From Gammaproteobacteria bacterium Ga0077536 (GTDB lineage: Bacteria > Pseudomonadota > Gammaproteobacteria > Ga0077536): 64,000 bases of DNA. The notes under the pieces are model-generated. The model did not search any database, was not told where the DNA came from, and saw only the letters and a list, made by a program, of their open reading frames with translations. Numbering within the stretch: position 1 is the stretch's first letter; each line of letters opens with the position of its first letter. Made by a program: the position numbers and the translations under genes. The stretch lies in NCBI GenBank assembly GCA_001464935.1, contig LNEL01000036.1, positions 1-64,000 of the forward strand. Direction: 5' to 3'. Shown piece by piece: positions 8,311 to 15,467 of this stretch.

Positions 8311-8695
8311 AAGCGCACCTTGCGCGTGCGCCTGCCGCGCGCGCGACCATTGCGACACGCTGACAGCGTCGCGCACCCTGTATTCCTCCCCCAAGCAGAG
8401 TAGACGCACGGCGACGCGCGGGCCCAGGCGCGTCGCGATTCCCCAGTCAATCACTTCTGCTCAAGCCGCGAATGGTGCGTTGCGACGCGCTGTTTTGTTG
8501 CCCATGCCTTGTCCGGGTGCCGTTTGCCTCTCAGGCGCCGCGAGCCGGACGCGCGCGTTGGTCGCACGTTCATGGACTTACGGAAAATCCGCACAAGGGC
8601 ACGCTTGTTGCACAGCAACATGCGCAGCGATTCATCGCTTGCACGATCGTTCAAGACGGCCATCTGTCCCAGCTTCCGACAAGGAGGAAGTACCC
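8311..8695. other. Intergenic region upstream of DUF1329 gene
   Basis: No convincing gene. The frame of the DUF1329 gene stays open upstream to about 8480, but those residues look nothing like a signal peptide. The region contains a sigma-54-like promoter (8597-8612) and the 15-mer ATGGTGCGTTGCGAC at 8472-8486, which is also found upstream of the second DUF1329 gene. Confidence 0.6.
8597..8612 (+). promoter_or_regulatory. Candidate sigma-54 (-24/-12) promoter
   Basis: GGGCACGCTTGTTGCA matches the RpoN consensus TGGCACG-N4-TTGCA except for the first base. The invariant GG (8598-8599) and GC (8610-8611) are separated by the required 10 bp. It points toward the DUF1329 gene, whose ATG is about 85 bp downstream. 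rpoN itself and a sigma-54 activator gene are both in this window. No activator site was identified. Confidence 0.5.
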
Positions 8696-10084
8696 ATGCG
8701 CACTTTTCGACCCTCGCTTTGCGCACTGCTGCTGCTCGGCACGACGCAGCTCGCATTCGGCGAGAACCTCCCACCGTATGACTCTTCAACGTTCACCGAG
8801 GCTGATTTCGACGCCTGGATGAGCAAGTACAGAGACGCCGAACCGCAGTTCATCGATGGTGACGTGTTGACCGAAGCCGATCGCGAACGACTCGATCCGT
8901 TCGTGCCGCCGGGCCTTGCGATCGCCGACTTCTACGGCGTCGACATCACGATCAAGGACGCCGGCGATCTCAGCCCGCCACAGTCCTTCCTCGACGCCAC
9001 GGCGAAGCACGCCGGCATGGCGACGATCGATGCGAACGGTGCGATCCAGAACTATGTCGCGGGCACGCCCTTCGACCGCACGAAGTTCACGCCCGGCAGC
9101 AAGGAGGACGGCTTCCGCGCGATGTGGAACTACAACTTCCGCTGGCATCATTACGGCCTGCGTCTCGAGCGCAACGACTGGGTGTGGGTCGACCGCGGTG
9201 GCAACCACGACTCGCACGAGATCATGAGCGATCCGATCAACAAGGCTGCCTATGGCGGCGGTGGCACCTTCAACCGGGTGCTCGGCATGAACTACCAGCG
9301 CATCAACTGCATGAATCTCGCGATGCATCCCGACACCGGCTACCGCTTTCCGGACAACTGGTGCGATGGCATTGAATGGCGCGAAGTGTCCGACTTCATG
9401 AGTCCGTTCGACATCTCGGGCACCGCGTTCATCATTTATCGCTCGGCCGATCCGTACAAGCCTGACGACGCGTGGGCCTACATCCCGTCGCTGCGCCGCG
9501 TGCGCCGCATCTCGGCGGAAGTGAAGTCGGACAGCCTGCTCGGCACCGAGGATACGCTCGAGGATTTCTACGGCTTCGCCGGCCGCATCGTCGAATGGGA
9601 TTGGGAATACGTGGGCCAGAAGAAGATCCTGGCGATTGCGCGTTCGCGCTATGCGTCACCGCACTACGGCGGGCCGAACGGCATCTCGCAGGTCGACAAC
9701 TGGGCGGTGCGCACCGTGGACGTCGTGAAGGGCAAGCCGAAGACCGCGGGCCATCCGTACTCGCTGAAGATCGTGATGTTCGATTCGCAGAACAACATCC
9801 CGTACTACTCCGAGGCCTATGATCGGGCCGGCAAGCTGTACAAGGTCTGGAAGATCCCGGCGCTGTGGACCGAGGACCCGCAGGCGGCGGAGCTGACGCC
9901 GAAGCACGGTGCGCATACGCCGCCCGGCACGCGGATGAGCGCCTTCCAGGGCATCGACGTGCTGAACGTGCAGAACGGCCGCGCGACGCTGATCCCGACC
10001 CGTCAGGGCATGTCGTATCCGTCGCTCGATCTGAAGCAGGCCAAGCGCGCGCTCGACCTCAACACCCTGACGCAGGGACGTTGA
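8696..10084 (+). CDS. DUF1329 family secreted/outer-membrane-associated protein
   Basis: About 462 residues beginning with a Sec signal peptide (MRTFRPSLCALLLLGTTQLAFG). AAGGAGGAAG sits just upstream of ATG 8696, deciding this start over a longer frame. Shared family blocks include QFIDGDV near the N-terminus, KDAGDLSPP, DDAWAYIPSLRRVRRIS, KSDSLLG and a C-terminal RMSAFQGIDVLNVQN. DUF1329 proteins are predicted LolA-like beta proteins, often encoded with DUF1302 outer-membrane proteins in operons for degradation or export of hydrophobic compounds; no DUF1302 gene is here. A paralogue lies at 36395-37762. A periplasmic carrier of hydrophobic ligands is the inference. Confidence 0.85.
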   Translation: MRTFRPSLCALLLLGTTQLAFGENLPPYDSSTFTEADFDAWMSKYRDAEPQFIDGDVLTEADRERLDPFVPPGLAIADFYGVDITIKDAGDLSPPQSFLDATAKHAGMATIDANGAIQNYVAGTPFDRTKFTPGSKEDGFRAMWNYNFRWHHYGLRLERNDWVWVDRGGNHDSHEIMSDPINKAAYGGGGTFNRVLGMNYQRINCMNLAMHPDTGYRFPDNWCDGIEWREVSDFMSPFDISGTAFIIYRSADPYKPDDAWAYIPSLRRVRRISAEVKSDSLLGTEDTLEDFYGFAGRIVEWDWEYVGQKKILAIARSRYASPHYGGPNGISQVDNWAVRTVDVVKGKPKTAGHPYSLKIVMFDSQNNIPYYSEAYDRAGKLYKVWKIPALWTEDPQAAELTPKHGAHTPPGTRMSAFQGIDVLNVQNGRATLIPTRQGMSYPSLDLKQAKRALDLNTLTQGR

Positions 10085-10144
10085 ATCGCTGAGCGCAGAT
10101 ATCGATCACTTGCCGTGTGCTGATGCCGAAACCCCTGGGCACCA

Positions 10145-10299
10145 CGCAGGTTGGGCTGACGAAGGAAGCCCAACCTGGGTGTCCGGGTTTGCATCCGATC
10201 GAGCCGGGCCACCGGTCCCGGTCGGCGGCATGTCAGAACACGTCCCGACAGTGCTGAGTGTTCGTACGCGTTGGGCTTCCTTCGTCAGCCCAGCCTGCG
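10145..10299. repeat. Paired inverted repeat (GTTGGGCTTCCTTCGTCAGCCC type)
   Basis: Thirty-bp arms at 10145-10174 and 10270-10299 are inverted copies with one mismatch. The left copy is itself a hairpin: CAGGTTGGGCT (10147-10157) pairs perfectly with AGCCCAACCTG (10167-10177). It lies between the convergent ends of the DUF1329 gene and the small minus-strand gene. Position and structure suggest a mobile hairpin repeat that may also act as a terminator; there is no U-tract. Confidence 0.7.
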
Positions 10300-10364
10300 A
10301 CTGGCGAGTCACGGTCTGAAGCCGGCGGGTGGCGCTTGCGCGCTGCCCGCCCCTGCCCCGTCAT

Positions 10365-10688
10365 TCACGGCGCCGCGGCGCCGGCCAGCAACTCCCGCAG
10401 CATCGCCACGCTCACCAGCTTGCCGTGGACGACGCCGGTGCGCACTTCATGCAGGATGTCCTGCAACCGCAGCACATCGGCCGGCGCAGGCTCGAGCAGG
10501 TAGGTGCCGGACGCCGACGCCGGCTGACCGTGCGGGCCCTGGAACACCGCGACGAGCGGCGCTCCGCCCGCATCGAAGAAGCGCCAGATGCCGGCCTCCA
10601 CATCGACGCCCTTGGCGTGCGCCACCGCGTCCCGCTCGCTGCCGAAGACATAGACGCAGCGTTCCCGGGTTTCGAGCAGATACATCAT
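10365..10688 (-). CDS. Small conserved-looking hypothetical protein
   Basis: A 107-residue soluble protein without recognised motifs. It opens MMYLLETRERCVYVFGSERDA and contains VDVEAGIWRFFDAGGAPL, which reads like a compact alpha/beta fold. AGGAGA lies 6 bp before the first ATG (10688), which decides the start. It is the last of three minus-strand genes (deaminase, YdhR, this one). No function is proposed. Confidence 0.55.
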   Translation of the reverse strand: MMYLLETRERCVYVFGSERDAVAHAKGVDVEAGIWRFFDAGGAPLVAVFQGPHGQPASASGTYLLEPAPADVLRLQDILHEVRTGVVHGKLVSVAMLRELLAGAAAP

Positions 10689-10738
10689 GAAGAGTCTCCT
10701 CGCCCCGCCTCAGGCACGCCGCGGCAGGATGAGCACGT

Positions 10739-11044
10739 TCAGCAGCCCGGTGCCCGCGTGATCTTCGACAGGCCTTCGTTGATGGCGAAGGTCTTCGCGC
10801 GAATGCCCGTGATGCCGAAGCCCGCCAGGCGCTCGCTGTGCTTCTGCGCGTAGGCCGCGGCGCTCTCCGCGGTGTCGAACAGGTAGATGCCGCCCGCCAT
10901 CTGCTCGGCCGCATTCTCGGTCCAGATCTTCCACAGGAAGCCCGGCTCTGCGGCGATCGAATGCGCGAGGCCGTCGAGCGCCTGTGTCATCTCTTCGCCG
11001 AAAGGCCCCGGAAACGGGAAATCGAATTGCAGCAGGACAGCCAT
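10739..11044 (-). CDS. ydhR: YdhR-family putative monooxygenase
   Basis: A 101-residue ferredoxin-fold dimeric alpha/beta protein closely resembling E. coli YdhR along its entire length. Shared landmarks are LLQFDFPFPGPFG at the N-terminus, EPGFLWKIWTE (about 33-43), GGIYLF (51-56) and the C-terminal INEGLSKI. YdhR proteins are assigned to the ABM-like monooxygenase superfamily, but their substrate is unknown. It is encoded 85 bp downstream of the deaminase and 50 bp upstream of a small hypothetical gene. Confidence 0.88.
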   Translation of the reverse strand: MAVLLQFDFPFPGPFGEEMTQALDGLAHSIAAEPGFLWKIWTENAAEQMAGGIYLFDTAESAAAYAQKHSERLAGFGITGIRAKTFAINEGLSKITRAPGC

Positions 11045-11129
11045 GGCACCAGCCCTCGGGATTTCAATCTGCCGCCATCATCGCCCGAAACACCCGGCCA
11101 ACGGAATGCATCGCCCGTAGGCGGTCGGC

Positions 11130-11708
11130 TCAGCGGTTGTAGATGAGCCCGCCCGCAGCGCGATACTGCGCCAGCACCGCGCGCGCCTCTGCCGCCAGCA
11201 GCCCGTGCACGACCTCGATGCCGCGGTCCTCGACATAACTCCACGATTCCGCGAAGACCGGGCCTTCGTCGAAGCCGAGCGCGAGCGCATCTTCGCGCGT
11301 CGCGCCACACACGAGGCGGCCGACGCCGCTCCACAGCACGGCCCCGAGGCACATCGCGCACGGCGCGCAGGATGTGAACAGGGTGCGTGTGGAGATCCCG
11401 TCGTCGCGCAGCGTGAAACTGCCGACGCGGACCTGCGCCGCCATCAGCGCCACGACTTCGGCGTGCAGGCAGCTGTTGTTCAGCGCTTCGACACGGTTCA
11501 CGCCGACGGCGAGGGGTTGCGCGTAGCCGGACTCGAACACGGCCGCGCCGAACGGGCCGCCGCTGCGGGCCACGACATTGCGGCGGGCGAGTTCGATCAC
11601 GAACCGCATCCGCGCCTCGTCGGTTGGCGCGGTCACCGCCGCCGCCACGAAGTCGTCCGCCCAAGCCGGCAGCTCGATCACGACGGGCGGCTGCGTGACA
11701 GATCTCAT
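11130..11708 (-). CDS. Nucleoside/cytidine deaminase superfamily protein
   Basis: A 192-residue zinc deaminase. The metal site is visible as HAEV (zinc His and proton-shuttling Glu) near residue 87 and SCAPCAMC (two zinc Cys) near 116-123, the order found in guanine deaminase and TadA-type enzymes. GGPFGAAV precedes them as substrate-binding strand. The length exceeds TadA, and the C-terminal part differs, so a guanine or other free-base deaminase is more likely than tRNA editing. It is a standalone gene in the small minus-strand group. Confidence 0.8.
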   Translation of the reverse strand: MRSVTQPPVVIELPAWADDFVAAAVTAPTDEARMRFVIELARRNVVARSGGPFGAAVFESGYAQPLAVGVNRVEALNNSCLHAEVVALMAAQVRVGSFTLRDDGISTRTLFTSCAPCAMCLGAVLWSGVGRLVCGATREDALALGFDEGPVFAESWSYVEDRGIEVVHGLLAAEARAVLAQYRAAGGLIYNR

Positions 11709-11739
11709 GCGCCCGCCCGCGCGACGACCGGCCCTGGCC

Positions 11740-12540
11740 TCACGGCAATCGTCCCGACGACACGAGCTTGTCGTTCAGCACGGTCGGCGCGACCCACAGC
11801 ACGATGTCGTCGTATTCGCACAGCGGCGCGCCTTCATCGGCATCGTCGCTGCAATCGCCCGCGCCGGGGGAATAGTTGCGCGACAGGAACACCGTGTCGC
11901 CGTTCGCGTTCTCGTCTTCGTCGGCCGCCACCGGGTCGGCGCGAACCACGCCGTCGACGCTGGTCGCGCCGAAGCCGTTGCGGCCGTGCGAGAACAGCAC
12001 GGCGGGGATTTCGGTCGCCGCGTCATGGATGAACTTGCCTTCCTGGGTCCCGTTCGTGGTCGGGTTGTCGCCGCGGCTGCGGATCGTCAGGTTGCCGCGC
12101 GTGCACAGATCGAGCTCGGTGCCCCCGTTGCCGTTGCACAGGCCATCGCTGTCGGGCCAGGTGTAGGCCGGCGCGCGCACGCGGTAGCCGATGCGGTTGC
12201 CCCAGGCGTCGCCGGGCTTCAGACCGAGTTCGGCCCACGGCAGAAAACCTTCGGCCACCGCGCACTGGGCGCTCGTCACGTCGGCCGGATCGAACGCGGG
12301 ATTCGGCAGGCCGTCGCCGTCGCTGTCCGGACACGGCAGGCGGCCGCGCGTGACCGCATAGCCGTTCAGGGTTTCGCGGCGATCGCGCGCTTCGAGCTGG
12401 GTGTCGAGCGGGCCGATCAGGCCGGCGACGATGAGGCCGAGGATCATCAGCACCACGGCCATCTCGATCAGCGTGAGGCCGCGCTGCGTGAGGCCGGCCG
12501 CGGCGGGCCGCACTGTCCACGCTGTCCTGGGTTCATTCAT
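11740..12540 (-). CDS. Prepilin-like protein with LPCPD/PW module
   Basis: A 266-residue protein with a canonical type IV prepilin signal: QRG|LTLIEMAVVLMILGL, cleavage after Gly21 and the conserved Glu at mature position 5 (Glu26). After the N-terminal helix comes RLPCPDSDGDG (Cys70) followed by GFLPWAELGL and WGNRIGYRV, a module also found in the upstream 610-residue protein. The globular part is Cys-, Asp- and Gly-rich, with further acidic D-x-D stretches that could bind calcium. It is the last gene of the MSHA-like operon, overlapping the previous stop by 8 bp. It is much longer than a normal MshA pilin. Confidence 0.8.
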   Translation of the reverse strand: MNEPRTAWTVRPAAAGLTQRGLTLIEMAVVLMILGLIVAGLIGPLDTQLEARDRRETLNGYAVTRGRLPCPDSDGDGLPNPAFDPADVTSAQCAVAEGFLPWAELGLKPGDAWGNRIGYRVRAPAYTWPDSDGLCNGNGGTELDLCTRGNLTIRSRGDNPTTNGTQEGKFIHDAATEIPAVLFSHGRNGFGATSVDGVVRADPVAADEDENANGDTVFLSRNYSPGAGDCSDDADEGAPLCEYDDIVLWVAPTVLNDKLVSSGRLP

Positions 12541-14365
12541 CTGGCATCAGCCTGCGCACGAGATCGTTGAAGTCGGGGGTCGTCGCACGTTCGGTGTAGC
12601 GGTCGTCGAAAGTGCTGTTTTCGTCTTCGAACACCTGCGCGGGATCGGCGCTCGGGCGCGTTTGCGTGGCCAGCGCGGCGCCGCCGGACAGCACCACGCC
12701 GCGCACGTCATCGAGCACATTCGCCGGCTCCTCGCGCAGCTGACGCTCGAGCCTGAGGCAGTCGACGCCTGCGGTGCAATCGGCCGCGACGTCGCCCGGC
12801 GCATACGCGGCAGCATAGGCGAGCGCGATGAACTGCTGCCAGTCGTTGGCGACGAACCAGTGCGGCAGTTCGCCCGGCGAGCGGCGCGTGGCCGGATCGA
12901 TGCTGTCGTCGTCGTCGACTTCCAGGTGAAACGGCACGCCGGTCAGCGCGAAACTGTCGACGCTGACGCCCGGCGACACCAGGATACGCGCCAAGCCGAG
13001 TTCGGACTTCGGGGCGGCCGGCGGGATCAGCGTGTCGGTCGCCGTGATGAGTATCGACGCATTCGAGCCGAGGACCGTGTTGGCGAGCAGCACGTCTTCG
13101 AGGCGCGGCTGCGTGCCCGACGGTGGCGCGATCGTGCGCGGCAGATGGTGAATCTCGATCACGAACGCGCGGGACAGGCTGTGGCCGGTCCCGCCGGGAT
13201 CGGTCACGGTGATCGTGGTCTCGCAGCGCAGGCCCTGGCCGCCGAGCCAGCGGCAGCTGCCGTCGCCATACGGCGCGCTGCCGGTGCCGAGGACCGCCCC
13301 GCCGATGGGCGCGGGCGACGCGAATCCCGTGGGCTGCACGCTGCAGACGGCGCTGGTGCTGCGCATGCAGGCGAGATCCGGCGGACTGCTGCCCGTCGTC
13401 AGGAACGAACTCGTGGTCGCGAACTGCCACACCGCGCGAAACGGCGCGGGGAAATCGGCATCCTTGATCCGCAACGGCAAGTGCCCGGCGCGCGTGCCGA
13501 CGACACCGAGGTAGGCGCTCGTCGTCGGGTCGTCGTACGGACTCAGCCACGGCATGGCGTTGTCGCAGTCGTCGGGCAGACTGGCCGTGGTGCAGTCGGC
13601 ATCGACGCCAGCCACGTCGTCGCCGTCCGGATCCTCGTAATAGCGCTCGAGCGCGCGCCCCACATCGGCGAGCACCCGGCGCTGCACGGCCGCGAGCAGC
13701 TGCGCGCGATCAATCACGCGCACGACGTCGTTCGCGGTCGCGCCGCGCGTCGATTCGAAGCAGCCGTCGCCACGGCTTGCGTTCTGCCCTTCGAGATAGT
13801 TCGCCGCGTCGTAGCGCGCGGCGGCGCTCGCGGTCGAGCGGTTCTGCGTGCCGAGCGCCGCCCCGGGCGCAATCAGCAGCGCGGCGATTTGACGCGCGCC
13901 GGCGGCGCAGTCGTCGAGACGCAGGCCCGCGAGCGTCGACGGATTGACCGTGCCGGCCGGATTGTTGCGAAACGCGTCGGCGACCGCATACCACAGCGGC
14001 GCGCCGTCGCTGTCGCGGGGTTCGGCGAGATCGAGCGTGCGCCACGGAAACAGTCCCGTCTCGGTCGAGGACGACTGCGCGCACGGCGGATCGGCCTGGC
14101 CCGGTCCGCTATCCGCGCTCGTATCGGGGCAGGGCAACAGGCCTGGGCCCGTAGTGTGACTTTCGATCGTAGGATCGTCGGGAAAGCGTGTCGCGTAACC
14201 CAGCAGCGCGCGCTCCGCCGCCGCGAGACTCGCCGCGGTGCCAGCCTGGGTGTCGCGATTGCGCTGCACGGCTTCGTTCAGCGAGCGCAGCAGGGCGTAG
14301 CTGCCCGCGGTCACCAGCAGCATCAGCACCAGCAGCACGACGACCCCCTGTTGCCGTCGGCGCAT
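12533..14365 (-). CDS. Large atypical pseudopilin-like protein with LPCPD/PW module
   Basis: About 610 residues. The N-terminus MRRRQQGVVVLLVLMLLVTAG resembles PilX-type minor pilins, with Gly7 at the cleavage position but no Glu at mature position 5. The remainder is extracellular in style, with LLPCPD (Cys79), GLFPWRTLDL and LWYAVADAF paralleling the smaller prepilin, then several Cys-containing loops and a C-terminal half ending DLVRRLMPDE. ATG 14365 is chosen; GTG 14389 overlaps the upstream stop as GTGA and is a serious alternative. A role as a large tip or adhesive minor subunit is inferred from position and architecture. Confidence 0.65.
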   Translation of the reverse strand: MRRRQQGVVVLLVLMLLVTAGSYALLRSLNEAVQRNRDTQAGTAASLAAAERALLGYATRFPDDPTIESHTTGPGLLPCPDTSADSGPGQADPPCAQSSSTETGLFPWRTLDLAEPRDSDGAPLWYAVADAFRNNPAGTVNPSTLAGLRLDDCAAGARQIAALLIAPGAALGTQNRSTASAAARYDAANYLEGQNASRGDGCFESTRGATANDVVRVIDRAQLLAAVQRRVLADVGRALERYYEDPDGDDVAGVDADCTTASLPDDCDNAMPWLSPYDDPTTSAYLGVVGTRAGHLPLRIKDADFPAPFRAVWQFATTSSFLTTGSSPPDLACMRSTSAVCSVQPTGFASPAPIGGAVLGTGSAPYGDGSCRWLGGQGLRCETTITVTDPGGTGHSLSRAFVIEIHHLPRTIAPPSGTQPRLEDVLLANTVLGSNASILITATDTLIPPAAPKSELGLARILVSPGVSVDSFALTGVPFHLEVDDDDSIDPATRRSPGELPHWFVANDWQQFIALAYAAAYAPGDVAADCTAGVDCLRLERQLREEPANVLDDVRGVVLSGGAALATQTRPSADPAQVFEDENSTFDDRYTERATTPDFNDLVRRLMPDE

Positions 14366-14385
14366 CGGCCGCCCACCGCGCACGT

Positions 14386-14862
14386 TCACGGCGCGGGCGG
14401 GGTCGGGCGCTGCGGCGGAGTCCGATGCTCGAAGGCCTCGACGACGCGGCCCTGCGCCGGATCGAAGATCTGCCCCGGTTTGACGCGGGCGCGGGTGTCG
14501 GCGCTGTCGGTCACCTCGACCGCATGGCGGCCGATGCGCACCTCCTTGCCCGCGGTAGGCGCGAGATCGGCCCGGGTGCCGGCGGCGCCGTTGATCCACG
14601 CGGTCGACGGCCCGCGTTCGCGGCGCACGAGGCCGTTGACCGCCACCGGCGCGGGCGGCGTCATCGGCAGCGCTGGCGGCAAGTCGGGCGTTGGAGTCTC
14701 GGGCGCCGGCGGATCCTCGGCCGGCGCCGCGCTGGCGCCGCGCGATGCATCGAGCCGCGCACGTTCGCCGGGCGTGAAGAACAGCCGGCCGAGGCTGTCG
14801 TCCGCCCCGCTCGCGGCACTCGCGGCGAGGCTGGCGACCAGCAACAGGACGCGCGGCGTCAC
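14386..14862 (-). CDS. MshK/PilP-like periplasmic pilus protein
   Basis: A 158-residue protein with a signal peptide (TPRVLLLVASLAASAASG) followed by LGRLFFTPGERARLD, a proline-rich linker, VNGLVRRERGPSTAWING and a C-terminal proline tail. This layout (signal, FFTPxER motif, Pro linker, small beta 'VNG' domain) is seen in MshK- and PilP/GspC-like proteins that connect the inner-membrane platform with the secretin. GTG 14862 overlaps the upstream TGA as GTGA, supporting this start. The family name is tentative. Confidence 0.65.
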   Translation of the reverse strand: MTPRVLLLVASLAASAASGADDSLGRLFFTPGERARLDASRGASAAPAEDPPAPETPTPDLPPALPMTPPAPVAVNGLVRRERGPSTAWINGAAGTRADLAPTAGKEVRIGRHAVEVTDSADTRARVKPGQIFDPAQGRVVEAFEHRTPPQRPTPPAP

Positions 14863-15467
14863 AGCTCGATCCGGCTGCCGCGCAGCTCGAGTGTGTACCA
14901 CTCGAGCGTGCACTGTGCGCTCAGGTTGCTGCCCGGCTGGCTCGCACCCGTGGTGCGCCTGAGTTCGCAGTCGCGCACGCTGTAGAGTCCGTCGGCGCGC
15001 TCGCGCAGCAGCACGAACAGACGCTCCAGATCGCCCTCGTGCAACAGGCCGAGACTCAGCGACATGCGGCTCGCGCGCAGGTCGAACGCGCCGGTATTCA
15101 GCGGAAACTCCGGCGTGTAGATCTGCTGCGGCTCGATGTCGAAGCTGAGCGCCGGCAGACCGAGCCCGGCCGCCGCACCGCGCAGCGCCTCGACCCACGA
15201 CAGCCGATGCTCGTCGCCGATCACACCACGCTGGTAGAGCTCGACGAACTGCGGATAGTGCTCGGCAATCGTGCGCTCTTCCTCGTCGACGGACAGGTAC
15301 TTGCGGCTCGCATCGCGGAAGCGGCCGTGATGGCTGCGGAACTCGCTCGCCATGCCTTCGGCGAAATAATGCGAGGCGCCGACCATGATCCCGGACAGCA
15401 GCGCACAGATCACGAACACACCCAGCGCACCGCGCAGCACCGTCCAGTCAGCTCTTGTGTAATGCAT
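14859..15467 (-). CDS. MshJ/PilO-like pilus assembly protein
   Basis: A 202-residue bitopic protein. A short cytoplasmic N-terminus precedes one TM (LRGALGVFVICALLSGIMVGA, about 11-32), then a coiled-coil-prone region (about 35-80) and an alpha/beta periplasmic domain ending RGSRIEL. Length, topology and gene order (after the MshI-like gene, before the MshK-like gene) match MshJ/PilO, which builds the inner-membrane alignment complex. The start overlaps the upstream gene by 20 bp. Sequence signatures in this family are weak, so the call rests on topology and context. Confidence 0.6.
   Translation of the reverse strand: MHYTRADWTVLRGALGVFVICALLSGIMVGASHYFAEGMASEFRSHHGRFRDASRKYLSVDEEERTIAEHYPQFVELYQRGVIGDEHRLSWVEALRGAAAGLGLPALSFDIEPQQIYTPEFPLNTGAFDLRASRMSLSLGLLHEGDLERLFVLLRERADGLYSVRDCELRRTTGASQPGSNLSAQCTLEWYTLELRGSRIEL

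Noticed and set aside
12401..14962. An 850-residue frame antisense to the 610-residue pseudopilin-like protein
   Set aside because: Arg/Gly/Ala low-complexity text; the minus strand has the signal, TM helix and operon overlaps.
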